Assembly: GCF_000955955.1 (NCBI RefSeq)
Contig: NZ_JYJG01000033.1
Span: forward strand, 1-44,840
DNA length: 44,840 bases
From: Lentzea aerocolonigenes
Lineage (GTDB): Bacteria > Actinomycetota > Actinomycetes > Mycobacteriales > Pseudonocardiaceae
Reading direction: 5' to 3'
Both the position numbers and the translations under genes were made by a program. The notes under the pieces were generated by a model. The model ran no database searches. It was not told the origin of the DNA and worked only from the letters and a program-made list of their open reading frames with translations. How positions within the stretch are numbered: position 1 is the stretch's first letter; each line of letters opens with the position of its first letter. Below are positions 7,804-15,931 of this stretch, piece by piece.

Positions 7804-8625
7804 TCACTTCTTGGTTCCCCACAACACGGTCACGGGAACCGCCGGAGCGAAACCCGAGTCGAGCAGGCGGGAAGCGGTCCAGTGCACGCCCTCCACCTCG
7901 TAGCCGGCGGCCTGCAACGCATCGCGGGCGGGCACGATCTCGTCCACGCTCTCGGTCACGACGACCACGCGCCGGGCGTTCACGGCCGCACACGCCTTGA
8001 CCTCGGCGAGCTGACCTCGGCCGACGAACACCGCGTCCGGGCGGGGCAACGCGGCCGTGTCCAGTTCGGCTTCCTCGACCCTCACGTCGACGCCGTGCGC
8101 CGCCGCGTTCGCGATGATGCGCACGCACTGCACGGGATCCGGCTCGACCGCGAGCACCGCGGCACCGAGCCGGGCGCACTCCACGGCCACCGCGCCGGAA
8201 CCGGCCAGCACGTCCCACACCAGCACGCCGGGCCGCGGAGCGAGGCGGGCCAGCACGAACGCGCGGACCTCGGCGCCGAGCACGTGCGTGCGACTCGCGA
8301 AGGAGTCGTCCGGCAGTGCCCAGCCGTCGTTCGACTGGAGGAACTCGTTGTCCGCCAGGCACAACACCGCGTCGGGCGCGGTCCAGCGACGGGTCACCGC
8401 GTCTCTTGGGTCCACAGTGGACAGTTCACCGGAGTCCGACACCGTCAACGTGCGGCGCCAGCCCGCGAGACCCGCCCCGATCTCGGCGGGACCGATGCCG
8501 TCCGCGAGCTTGACGATCACGGCGGAGCGGGCGCGGCACACGTTCAGCGCGGGACGCAGCCCGTCCGCCGCGTCGACGATCTCGACGGGACGCCCGGCTA
8601 CCTCCTGCAGCTTCTCCACTGTCAT
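7804..8625 (-). CDS. cobL: CobL/CbiT-like precorrin-6Y methyltransferase, short N-terminal half
   Basis: 273 residues. The C-terminal half (about 100-273) is a CbiT-like SAM methyltransferase with a PDDSF motif and a glycine-rich loop DVLAGSG (canonically DVGAGSG); it would methylate C15 and decarboxylate ring C. Residues 1-95 resemble only the second half of a CbiE domain (C5 methylation) and lack its GxGPG SAM loop. CobL is usually about 400 residues. The start is fixed by a TGATG overlap with the cobM stop, so the shortening is not a start-site error. Whether the CbiE activity is lost or supplied by another gene is unknown. Confidence 0.75.
   Translation of the reverse strand: MTVEKLQEVAGRPVEIVDAADGLRPALNVCRARSAVIVKLADGIGPAEIGAGLAGWRRTLTVSDSGELSTVDPRDAVTRRWTAPDAVLCLADNEFLQSNDGWALPDDSFASRTHVLGAEVRAFVLARLAPRPGVLVWDVLAGSGAVAVECARLGAAVLAVEPDPVQCVRIIANAAAHGVDVRVEEAELDTAALPRPDAVFVGRGQLAEVKACAAVNARRVVVVTESVDEIVPARDALQAAGYEVEGVHWTASRLLDSGFAPAVPVTVLWGTKK
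8410..8422. repeat. GTCCA-N3-TGGAC palindrome inside cobL
   Basis: GTCCACAGTGGAC is a perfect 13-bp inverted repeat within the coding region; on the minus strand it encodes the Ser-Thr-Val-Asp stretch. It is one copy of a dispersed motif in this window. Confidence 0.5.
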
Positions 8626-9659
8626 CAGCTATTCGGCCGCTTGGGCTTGCGAGCGGCGGGCTTCTTCTTCGCGGTCGACGTCGAGGCGCGGACCGTCGGC
8701 GGCTTCGGCTTCTCCGCCGCGACGACGGTCAGCTTCGGCTTGGGGGCCGGCTCCTCGGCCGGCTTGCGCACCGACTGCTGTATTTCCTCGACCGCCGTCC
8801 ACGCCGGGTTCGGCTCGGTCACGGCAGCAGCAGTCACGGCAGCAGCGGGCACGGGCTCGTCGACGCGCGTCGAGATGCGCGTGGCGGCACGGCGCGACCA
8901 GCGGGTCGGCCGGGCGGCGCGGATCGGCTCGTCCACCGACGACGTGGCGGACGTGGAGACACGCCGCGTCGGCTGCTTCACGGCCGCTCCGACCAGGAAC
9001 AACGTCGGGCGGTACAGCTTGTGCTTCTTCACGACCGACTCCAGCTCACCGACCGTGGTGTGCACGACCAGTTCGTCGGCCTGGCTGACCTTGTACGCGA
9101 CCACGACCGGGGTCTGCTCGGAGTAGCCGCCCTGCAGCAGCTTCTCGACGAACTGGCCGGTGCGCGCGCCCGAGACCGTGGCGGCCATCGTGGTCTGCAG
9201 CGCGGCGAACTCGGCGACCAGCTCGCTGCTCTCCGGCGAGATCAGCACGGTCGACGACGCCTCGGTCAGCGTGATCTCGCGGCCGATCTTGGCGGCAGCG
9301 GCGGCGACCACGGCGACACCGGGCACGACGTCGACCTCGAGGCCGAGGCGCACGCACAGGTCGTGCTGCTCCTGCACACGACCACCGGTCGCGGCGTCAC
9401 CCGCGTGCAGACGGACGACCGTCTGGCGCGACGCGGCGGCACGGCGGTAGATGTCCGTGATCTCCTCCTGCGTGACGCGCGAGAAGTCGACCAGCTCGGC
9501 GTCGGCACGGGCGTGCTCGCGGACGCACTCGGCGTCCACCGCAGCGGGTGCCCAGATGACGACGTCCGCTTCCGCGATGCGGCGCGCGCCTCGGAGAGTG
9601 ATGAGGTCGGCGGCACCCGGACCGGCACCGACGAAGGAGACCCGACCGGTCGTCGTCAC
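8625..9659 (-). CDS. cobM: CobM-like precorrin-4 C11-methyltransferase with long basic tail
   Basis: About 344 residues. Residues 1-225 resemble CobM/CbiF, which transfers a methyl group from SAM to C11 of precorrin-4: FVGAGPGAADLITLRG, VVRLHAGDAATGG, QEQHDL, VVPGVAVVAAAAA. The canonical GD-x-x-x-YG and TRxxGRT motifs are altered, so the protein is divergent. Residues from about 226 to the end form a low-complexity Ala/Pro/Lys/Arg-rich tail not known in CobM. The GTG at 9659 has GGAG 9 bases upstream. Its stop overlaps the cobL start by one base (TGATG). It follows cobB by 28 bases in the same operon. Confidence 0.8.
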   Translation of the reverse strand: MTTTGRVSFVGAGPGAADLITLRGARRIAEADVVIWAPAAVDAECVREHARADAELVDFSRVTQEEITDIYRRAAASRQTVVRLHAGDAATGGRVQEQHDLCVRLGLEVDVVPGVAVVAAAAAKIGREITLTEASSTVLISPESSELVAEFAALQTTMAATVSGARTGQFVEKLLQGGYSEQTPVVVAYKVSQADELVVHTTVGELESVVKKHKLYRPTLFLVGAAVKQPTRRVSTSATSSVDEPIRAARPTRWSRRAATRISTRVDEPVPAAAVTAAAVTEPNPAWTAVEEIQQSVRKPAEEPAPKPKLTVVAAEKPKPPTVRASTSTAKKKPAARKPKRPNS

Positions 9660-9687
9660 GACAGCTCCACAGGGGTTCGGCTTTGGC

Positions 9688-11067
9688 TTAAGCGAAGACC
9701 GTACCGTCTGCCGCTCCGGCCACGAACGGGTGGCAGGCTCGCACGAACCGGGCCACGGCTTCCGGATCACCCGCGGGGTGCGTGTGGAGGTACGACGCGT
9801 GCACTCCCCCGGCCACGAATCCTTCCGCGACCGGCCGGGAATCGACGCCGCGCCAGTGCCATGCGGGCGGGGTCGAGTGCGGTGTGGACAACTGCGTGCG
9901 GTGGAACTCGTGGCCGGTCACGCGGCTGCCGGGCGGGTGCAGCGGTGAACTCGCCGAGGCCACCGCGTCCCGGTAGCCCAAGGTCAGCTTCGGCGTCATG
10001 AAGCCCTCGGCGTCGAGCACGCCGCACATCGGGTGGCCGTCAAGTGATCTTGCCAGATAAAGGAGTCCACCACACTCGGCGTGGACCGGCGCACCCGATC
10101 GAGCGAACCGCGCGACGGCTTCGCGCAACTTCGCGTTGGCCGACAACGCTTCCGCGTGCTGCTCCGGGAAGCCGCCGGGGAGCACGAGGCCCGCGGTTCC
10201 CGGCGGGAGATCTTCGTCGTTGAGCGGATCCACGACGGCCACGGCCGCGCCTGCTGCCTTGAGCACCTCCACGTGTTCCGCGTAGCCGAACGTGAAAGCC
10301 GCTCCACCTGCGACGGCGATCAACGGTTCGTCGGTGACCGGTTCGACCTGGGGTTCCCAGGCGGCCACGGCCATCGCGGGCACGGACGATGCCAGTCTGC
10401 GCACGGCATCAAGATCAACGTGTTTGGCCACCGCGGCGGCGATCGCGTCCACCGCCCGGACTGCTTCCGAGCCGTGCTCTGCTGCCGTCACGAGGCCGAG
10501 ATGCCTTGAGGGCAAAGAGAACTGCGGGTCTCGTGGCAGCACGCCGAGGACGTCGAGACCGACCTCGTCGCACGCTGATCTGAGGACCTGCTCGTGGCGT
10601 TCCGAACCGACCTGGTTGAGGATCACGCCGCCGAGCCGGACCGTCGGGTCGTACCCGCGGAAACCGTGCAGCAGCGCCGCGAGTGATCGGCTTTGGCCCC
10701 TTGCGTCCACGACGAACAGCACCGGGGCGTTGATCAGCTTGGCGACATGGGCGGTCGAGCCGACGCCTGCGGTGTCGACGCGGCCGTCGAAGAGGCCCAT
10801 GACGCCTTCGACGACCGCGATGTCACAGCCTTTGGAACCGTGCGCGAACAGGCCGGGGATCCGGTTCTCGCCGACCATGACCGGGTCGAGGTTGCGACCC
10901 GGTTTCCCGGTGGCCAGCGAGTGGTAGCCGGGGTCGATGTAGTCCGGGCCGACCTTGAACGGCGCGACCCGCGACCCGGCGCGGCGCAACGCGGCCATGA
11001 GGCCCGTCGCGACCGTGGTCTTGCCGCTGCCCGAGGCGGGGGCGGCGACGACCAGCCTGTTCACCAC
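9688..11067 (-). CDS. cobB: Cobyrinate / hydrogenobyrinate a,c-diamide synthase
   Basis: 459 residues. The N-terminal P-loop domain (APASGSGKTT, residues 9-18; KVGPDYIDPGYH; EGVMGLFDG) activates the a and c side-chain carboxylates with ATP. The C-terminal class I glutamine amidotransferase domain (LVLPGGFPEQHA, nucleophile in AECGGLLYL, HEFHRT, ASYLHTH) supplies ammonia. The reaction is two amidations of the corrin ring. Two consecutive GTG codons begin the frame; GGAGGA sits 6 bases before the first. It lies 46 bases after cobO and 28 bases before cobM. All key motifs are intact. Confidence 0.95.
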   Translation of the reverse strand: MVNRLVVAAPASGSGKTTVATGLMAALRRAGSRVAPFKVGPDYIDPGYHSLATGKPGRNLDPVMVGENRIPGLFAHGSKGCDIAVVEGVMGLFDGRVDTAGVGSTAHVAKLINAPVLFVVDARGQSRSLAALLHGFRGYDPTVRLGGVILNQVGSERHEQVLRSACDEVGLDVLGVLPRDPQFSLPSRHLGLVTAAEHGSEAVRAVDAIAAAVAKHVDLDAVRRLASSVPAMAVAAWEPQVEPVTDEPLIAVAGGAAFTFGYAEHVEVLKAAGAAVAVVDPLNDEDLPPGTAGLVLPGGFPEQHAEALSANAKLREAVARFARSGAPVHAECGGLLYLARSLDGHPMCGVLDAEGFMTPKLTLGYRDAVASASSPLHPPGSRVTGHEFHRTQLSTPHSTPPAWHWRGVDSRPVAEGFVAGGVHASYLHTHPAGDPEAVARFVRACHPFVAGAADGTVFA

Positions 11068-11113
11068 CTGGTCCTCCGCTGCCCCTGACCGGCGGCGGCG
11101 CCCGTCAGTCGCG

Positions 11114-11728
11114 TCACCACTCGATCCCCCGCTGGCCCTTCTGCCCGGCGTCCATCGGGTGCTTGACCTTGGTCATCTCCACCACGAGGTCGGCCGCGGC
11201 GATGAGCTTGTCGGGCGCGTACCGGCCGGTGATCACGACGTGCTGGTGACCCGGGCGGTTGGCGAGCGTGTCGACCACCTCGTCGACGTCGATCCAGCCC
11301 CAGTGCAGCGGGTAGGTGAACTCGTCGAGGACGTAGAAGCCGTGGCGTTCGGCTTGCAGTCGCCTTGCGATTTCTTCCCAGCCTTCCTTGGCGGCTGCCG
11401 CGTGATCGTCCTCGGTGCCCTGTTTGCGGGTCCAGGACCAGCCCTCGCCCATCTTGTGCCACTCGACGGCGCCGCCCTCGCCGGTCTCGTCGTGCAGCCT
11501 GCCGAGTGCCTTGAACGCGGACTCCTCGCCGACCTTCCACTTGGCGGACTTCACGAACTGGAACACGCCGATGTCCCAGCCCTGGTTCCAGCCGCGCAAC
11601 GCCATGCCGAACGCCGACGTCGACTTCCCCTTCATCTCACCGGTGTGCAGCATGAGCAACGGCCGGTTGCGACGCTGTCTCGTCGTCAGGCCGTCCTTGG
11701 GCACCTCGGTGGGCTGTCCCTGTGGCAC
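11114..11728 (-). CDS. cobO: Corrinoid adenosyltransferase CobO
   Basis: 204 residues, a normal length for CobO/BtuR. It transfers the 5'-deoxyadenosyl group from ATP to Co(I) of cob(I)yrinic acid a,c-diamide or cobinamide. The ATP-binding loop is the atypical P-loop HTGEMKGKSTSAFG near residues 28-41. Other family blocks are GWNQGWDIGVFQF, VLDEFTYPLHWGW, VVITGRYAP and the C-terminal MTKVKHPMDAGQKGQRGIEW. The GTG start has GGAG 9 bases upstream, immediately after the stop of the ChlID gene (12-base gap), so the two are cotranscribed. Confidence 0.95.
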   Translation of the reverse strand: MPQGQPTEVPKDGLTTRQRRNRPLLMLHTGEMKGKSTSAFGMALRGWNQGWDIGVFQFVKSAKWKVGEESAFKALGRLHDETGEGGAVEWHKMGEGWSWTRKQGTEDDHAAAAKEGWEEIARRLQAERHGFYVLDEFTYPLHWGWIDVDEVVDTLANRPGHQHVVITGRYAPDKLIAAADLVVEMTKVKHPMDAGQKGQRGIEW

Positions 11729-11740
11729 TGGGGTTTCTCC

Positions 11741-13645
11741 TTATGCGGCGCGGACGACGCCGGCGAGGTGGTCGGCGCTGAGCTGGTCGAGGCGGACACA
11801 GGTGCCCTGCAGGGCTTCGGCGATCTTCTGCGCCAGGCCGAGGCGGATGTGGCCCTGTTCGCAGTCGACGACCACCACGGCGGTCTGTTCGAGCAGGCCC
11901 GCGGCTTTCAGCGCGTCCTTGGTCGGGTCGCCGCCAAGCCCTGACGACGTGGCGCGGCCGTCGGTGAGCAGGACGACCAGGGGGCGCTTCTGCGGGTCCC
12001 TGAGCCGTTCGATCTCCAGGATCTTGTGGGCCTTGAGAATGCCGTCCGCGAGAGGCGTACGGCCGCCGGTGCGCATCTTCTTGAGGCGCGTCGCCGCCGC
12101 GTCGACCGAAGTCGTCGGGGGCAAGGCGACTTCGGCGTCGTTGCCGCGGAACGTGATCACGCCGACCTTGTCGCGGCGCTGGTAGGCGTCGCGGAGCAGG
12201 GACACGACCGCGCCGCTCACCGCGGACATGCGCTGGCGGGCGGCCATCGAGCCAGAGGCGTCGACCACGAACAGGATGAGGTTGGACTCCTTGCCTTCCC
12301 GCACGGCCTTGCGCAGGTCTGCTGCCGTCAGGAGGAGTCCAGGGCCGCTGCGGCCGCGTTCCTGCTGGTGTGGTGCGGCGTTCAGGAGCGTGTCGACGAG
12401 GTGGAGGCCTGATCCGTCCACTTTGGAGGAACGGACGATCCTGCCGGTGCGGGCCCGGGCCCTGGAACGCTTGCCCGGCGCGCCCTCCCCGACTCCGGGG
12501 ACTTCCAGCAGCCTGGCCTTGAACGCCGGGGCGGGTTCCGGGGCCGGACGGTCGTTGGGCGCGTTTCCGTTGCCCTGGGGGCCTTCCTGCGGTTCAGGGA
12601 GCTCGCCACCGCCGGGGCCGTCGTCGTCCGGGCCGTCGTCAGGTTCTTCGGCGTGCTCGGCTGCCTCGCGCATCGCGTCTTCGAGCTGCTGCTCCTCGAT
12701 GCCCGGCTCGTCGAACGGGTCACGCCTGCGCCGGTGCGGAAGAGCGAGCCGGACCGCGGTCTCGACGTCCATCTCCTCGACCTGCGTGGCGCCTCGCCAG
12801 GCCGCGTGGGCGGTGGCGGCGCGGGCGACGACGAGGTCCGCGCGCATGCCGTCGACCTCGAAAGCCGCGCAGACAGCGGCGATCCGGCGCAGCTCACTGT
12901 CCGGAAGGGACACTTGGCGCAGGTTCTCGCGCGCTTGGGTGATCTGCTGCTTGAGCTTGGCGTCCTCGTCGGCCCACTTCTCGGCGAACGTGGCCGGGTC
13001 GGCTTCGTAGGCGAGGCGGCGCCGGATGACCTCGGTGCGGACACCGACGTCCCGCGCGGCCTTGACCGCGACCGTGAGCCCGAACCGGTCGAGCAGCTGC
13101 GGCCGGAGCTCGCCCTCCTCGGGGTTCATCGTGCCGACCAGCAGGAACTGGGACGGGTGGGAGATGGACACGCCTTCGCGTTCCACGTGTGCGCGGCCCA
13201 TCGCGGCGGCGTCGAGCAGCAGGTCGACGAGGTGGTCGTGGAGCAGGTTGACCTCGTCGACGTAGAGCACGCCCCGGTGCGCGGCGGCGAGCAAGCCGGG
13301 CTGGAACGCCCGCACGCCCTCGGTCAGCGCCTTCTCCAGGTCGAGCGAGCCGACCAGGCGGTCCTCGGTGGCGCCGACCGGCAGTTCGACGAGCTTGGCG
13401 GGGCGTCGCTCGGCGGCTTCGTGCGGCGCGTCCGGGCAGTCGGTGCTGCCGGGGACACACCCGAAGCGGCAGTTCTGCGAGACGTCCAGCTCGGGCAGCA
13501 ACGCGGCGAGGGCACGCACGATGGTCGACTTCGCGGTCCCCTTCTCGCCGCGGACGAGAACGCCGCCGATGCCGGGGTGCACCGCGTTCAGCAGCAGGGC
13601 CAGCCGGAGGTCGTCATGTCCGACGACAGCCGAAAAGGGGAACAT
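11741..13645 (-). CDS. ChlID-type magnesium/cobalt chelatase ATPase subunit (AAA+ plus VWA)
   Basis: 634 residues. The N-terminal AAA+ domain resembles BchI/ChlI (Walker [10 protein letters not shown] at 33-41, [11 protein letters not shown]alker [19 protein letters not shown]). A proline- and acid-rich linker (about 310-370) leads to a C-terminal VWA domain with the MIDAS motif DASGSMA (462-468) and the [11 protein letters not shown] block, as in BchD/ChlD. Such fused proteins sit in actinobacterial cobalamin loci and are thought to power metal insertion with a CobN-like large subunit, which is not in this window. It is the first gene after the cobalamin riboswitch. Three cysteines (59, 63, 70) form a small insertion common in this group. 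Confidence 0.88.
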   Translation of the reverse strand: MFPFSAVVGHDDLRLALLLNAVHPGIGGVLVRGEKGTAKSTIVRALAALLPELDVSQNCRFGCVPGSTDCPDAPHEAAERRPAKLVELPVGATEDRLVGSLDLEKALTEGVRAFQPGLLAAAHRGVLYVDEVNLLHDHLVDLLLDAAAMGRAHVEREGVSISHPSQFLLVGTMNPEEGELRPQLLDRFGLTVAVKAARDVGVRTEVIRRRLAYEADPATFAEKWADEDAKLKQQITQARENLRQVSLPDSELRRIAAVCAAFEVDGMRADLVVARAATAHAAWRGATQVEEMDVETAVRLALPHRRRRDPFDEPGIEEQQLEDAMREAAEHAEEPDDGPDDDGPGGGELPEPQEGPQGNGNAPNDRPAPEPAPAFKARLLEVPGVGEGAPGKRSRARARTGRIVRSSKVDGSGLHLVDTLLNAAPHQQERGRSGPGLLLTAADLRKAVREGKESNLILFVVDASGSMAARQRMSAVSGAVVSLLRDAYQRRDKVGVITFRGNDAEVALPPTTSVDAAATRLKKMRTGGRTPLADGILKAHKILEIERLRDPQKRPLVVLLTDGRATSSGLGGDPTKDALKAAGLLEQTAVVVVDCEQGHIRLGLAQKIAEALQGTCVRLDQLSADHLAGVVRAA

Positions 13646-13704
13646 GCTCCAGGGAGTCCTTCCTCGGGTGGTCCACGCCCGTGTCCGGTCGAGTGACGAG
13701 GGGG

Positions 13705-13825
13705 ACGAGTTCCTGACTCCCGGATCCAGGTCCGGTCACAGTCGCGGGCACGGCGCCGGATTCACACCGGCTTCCTCGCGCTCCCCTCACAGCCCCGGCA
13801 TCGTCGCATTTCGCACCTGCCGGTC
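13705..13825 (-). ncRNA. Cobalamin (adenosylcobalamin) riboswitch
   Basis: Read on the minus strand, the region carries the hallmark blocks of the cobalamin aptamer in order: AGGTGC (about 13818-13813), GGAAGCCGGTG (13775-13765) followed by GAATCCGGCGC, the B12 box GCGACTGTGA (13745-13736; consensus GCCACTGTGA), and the closing GAGTCAGGAACTC (13719-13707). It lies 60 bases before the ATG of the ChlID gene and should repress the six-gene cob operon when cobalamin is plentiful. GGGAGTC near its 3' end (13721-13715) is complementary to GACTCCC (13658-13652) next to the ribosome binding site, which suggests control of translation start. The boundaries are approximate. Confidence 0.93.
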
Positions 13826-13850
13826 CAACAGCCAGGTGAGCGACATCGCC

Positions 13851-14810
13851 CTAGATCAGGCTCTGGAACTCCGCCCAGGCCTCCCTGACCTCGTCCGCCG
13901 TCCACTCCAGCGCGGGTTCGGCGACCGTGATCTCGGTCTTGGCGAGCGTTCCGTCCCTCCAGAAGCCGCCGAGGAACTCGCCGCTCACCTCCTTGAGCCG
14001 GGCCGGGTCGCCGGGCAGGTGCAGCGCGAACTGGTGGGTGTGCGGCTCCGGCAGGCCCATCGCCTCCGCCACGACCTTGGCGTGCTGCACCTGGGCGCCG
14101 AGACGGGGCAGCACGGTGTCGAGGCCGTGCATTGCGGAGAGGGCGGCCGGCCACTGCTGGAAGAGCATGCCGCCGTAGCGGTGGCGCCAGACGCGTGCCT
14201 GGTCGATGAAGTCCTGGGTGCCGGCCAGTGCCGCGCCCGACATGCCCTCCAGCGACTTGTAGAACGACACGTAGACCGAGTCGAACAGGCCCGCGATCTC
14301 GGGAAGCGGCTTGCCCAGGCCGTGGGTGCTCTCCCACAGGCGGGCGCCGTCGAGGTGCACCACGGCGTCGCGTTCGCGGGCGGCGTCGACCGTTGCCGTC
14401 AGCTCGTCCCAGGTCGGGAGGATGAAGCCGGCCTCGCGGTCCGGGACCTCGAGCAGCAGCGTGCCGAACGGTTCCGGGCAGGTGGCGACCTCGTCGTTGC
14501 GGACCTTGATCGGACGGAGGCCGGACAGCACGGTCAGCGCGTCGTCCTCGTGGTGCAGCGGGTGGGCCTGGGGGTGCATCGCCACGATCGGGTTGTGGGT
14601 GCGGTCGGCCCAGCACTTGAGGGCGATCTGCTGCGCCATGGTTCCCGTCGGCACGAACAGCGCGGCCTCGGTGCCCAGTAACTGCGCCACCCGCGTCTCC
14701 AGGGCGCCTACCGGGCCGCCGTCGCCGTAGCGGTCGGGCTCGACGTCCGGCACGGGGCCGAGCGTCTCCAGAAGTGTCCGCTTCCTGACCCCGGAGAGCT
14801 GTCGGTTCAT
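13851..14810 (-). CDS. Threonine-aldolase-like PLP enzyme (beta-eliminating lyase family)
   Basis: About 319 residues with the fold-type I PLP features of low-specificity threonine aldolases: GALETRVAQLLGTEAALFVPTGTMAQQ, the cofactor-binding aspartate 154 (HLDGARLWES) and Lys185 in YVSFYKSLEG, which forms the Schiff base. The usual reaction splits a beta-hydroxy amino acid into glycine and an aldehyde. The N-terminus is shorter than in typical members. The ATG at 14810 is preceded by an in-frame GTG. Its upstream neighbour is a P450 ending 22 bases before, so they probably form an operon; the P450 might make the hydroxylated substrate (speculative). Confidence 0.85.
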   Translation of the reverse strand: MNRQLSGVRKRTLLETLGPVPDVEPDRYGDGGPVGALETRVAQLLGTEAALFVPTGTMAQQIALKCWADRTHNPIVAMHPQAHPLHHEDDALTVLSGLRPIKVRNDEVATCPEPFGTLLLEVPDREAGFILPTWDELTATVDAARERDAVVHLDGARLWESTHGLGKPLPEIAGLFDSVYVSFYKSLEGMSGAALAGTQDFIDQARVWRHRYGGMLFQQWPAALSAMHGLDTVLPRLGAQVQHAKVVAEAMGLPEPHTHQFALHLPGDPARLKEVSGEFLGGFWRDGTLAKTEITVAEPALEWTADEVREAWAEFQSLI

Positions 14811-14832
14811 CACCTGGGCATCAAACCTCAGG

Positions 14833-15903
14833 TCAACGGCTCACTGCCACCGACTTCGGGGCGCGGAACGACAGCAGGTTGAGCCACTCGGGCGTGTCGT
14901 CGAGGAGGTGCAGCGACGGTTCGTGCGCGGCGACGGTCTGCAGGGTCACCGCGGCTTCGAGGCGGGCCAGGCCGGCACCGAGGCAGAAGTGGCGGCCGTA
15001 GCCGAACGCGAGGTGCTTGGGGTCGGATTCCTTGCCGCTCAACAACAACACGAGTTCGGCGCCTTGCGGGATGCGGGTGCCGGAGAGGACCACCTCACGG
15101 GCGGTCAGGCGGCGCCAGGTGACGACCGGGGTTTCGGTTCGGAGCACGTCTTCCACGAACGACTCGGCGACGTCGCGGTCTGGCAGGCGGGCCCACAGAT
15201 CGCGGTCCTGGAGGGCGCGCCGGAGGGCGGTGGAGAGCAGCTGGGTCGTGGTCTCCTGGCCCGCGATGAGCAGGAAGTAGCACAGGCCCGCGGAGTCCTC
15301 GGCGGACACGCCGGCGTCGGCGAGAGCGTGGAAGAGCTCGCCGTCGCGGGCGTGGTAGCGCTTGATCAGCCACTGGTGGAAGTCGCCCACGTCGTCGACC
15401 AGTTCGAGCTGGCGTTCGGTGGAGATGTTGCCCCAGAAGAACTCCAGCGAACCCGTGCTCCAGCGCTTGAGCGTCGGGATGTCGACGTTCTCCAGGCCGA
15501 GCAGCTCCATCAGCACGATGGCGGGCAGGTCCCACGCGAGGTCGCGCACGAGATCCGTACCACCCAGGCGTTCCAAAACGAGCTCACGGATGCGAGGCTC
15601 CGCGGCGGCGACCCGAACCGGCGTGAAGAACGACGCGACGAGTCTGCGCAGGCCTGCGTGCGACTCGGAACCGTTGTTCGCCAGGGTCGGCGGCAGCGAG
15701 AAGCGCGCCCTCACCAGGGAACGCAACGCGGCCGGCGCGACCGGGGTGACGGCGGTCAGGGCGTTGTCGGGCAGGTAGGTGACGGGGTCGGCGAGGATCG
15801 CACGCACGTCGTCGTAGGCCGACACCACCCAGCGGCCGTCGCAGAACCGCACCGGTTCGGTGAGCTCGGCACGCGTGAAGGTGAACAGGTCCACGAGCGG
15901 CAC
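14833..15903 (-). CDS. Cytochrome P450 with DxxR in place of ExxR
   Basis: 356 residues, somewhat shorter than the usual 400 at the N-terminus. The oxygen-activating I-helix motif AGQETTT and the heme-thiolate loop FGYGRHFCLGAG are intact. In the K helix the sequence is VEDVLR, which aligns the normally invariant ExxR glutamate with aspartate. It is probably a soluble class I monooxygenase needing ferredoxin, not encoded nearby. It starts at GTG without a clear ribosome binding site, only 28 bases from the divergent BioF-like gene, and overlaps in operon fashion with the aldolase-like gene. A BioI-like role in pimelate supply is one possibility, given the BioF neighbour. Confidence 0.88.
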   Translation of the reverse strand: MPLVDLFTFTRAELTEPVRFCDGRWVVSAYDDVRAILADPVTYLPDNALTAVTPVAPAALRSLVRARFSLPPTLANNGSESHAGLRRLVASFFTPVRVAAAEPRIRELVLERLGGTDLVRDLAWDLPAIVLMELLGLENVDIPTLKRWSTGSLEFFWGNISTERQLELVDDVGDFHQWLIKRYHARDGELFHALADAGVSAEDSAGLCYFLLIAGQETTTQLLSTALRRALQDRDLWARLPDRDVAESFVEDVLRTETPVVTWRRLTAREVVLSGTRIPQGAELVLLLSGKESDPKHLAFGYGRHFCLGAGLARLEAAVTLQTVAAHEPSLHLLDDTPEWLNLLSFRAPKSVAVSR

Positions 15904-15931
15904 GCTAGTCGGCGGATGGGAGACTCAGGCG

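Noticed and set aside
13646..13704. Intrinsic terminator after the cobalamin riboswitch
   Set aside because: No U-tract follows any strong stem before the ATG, so translational control is more likely.
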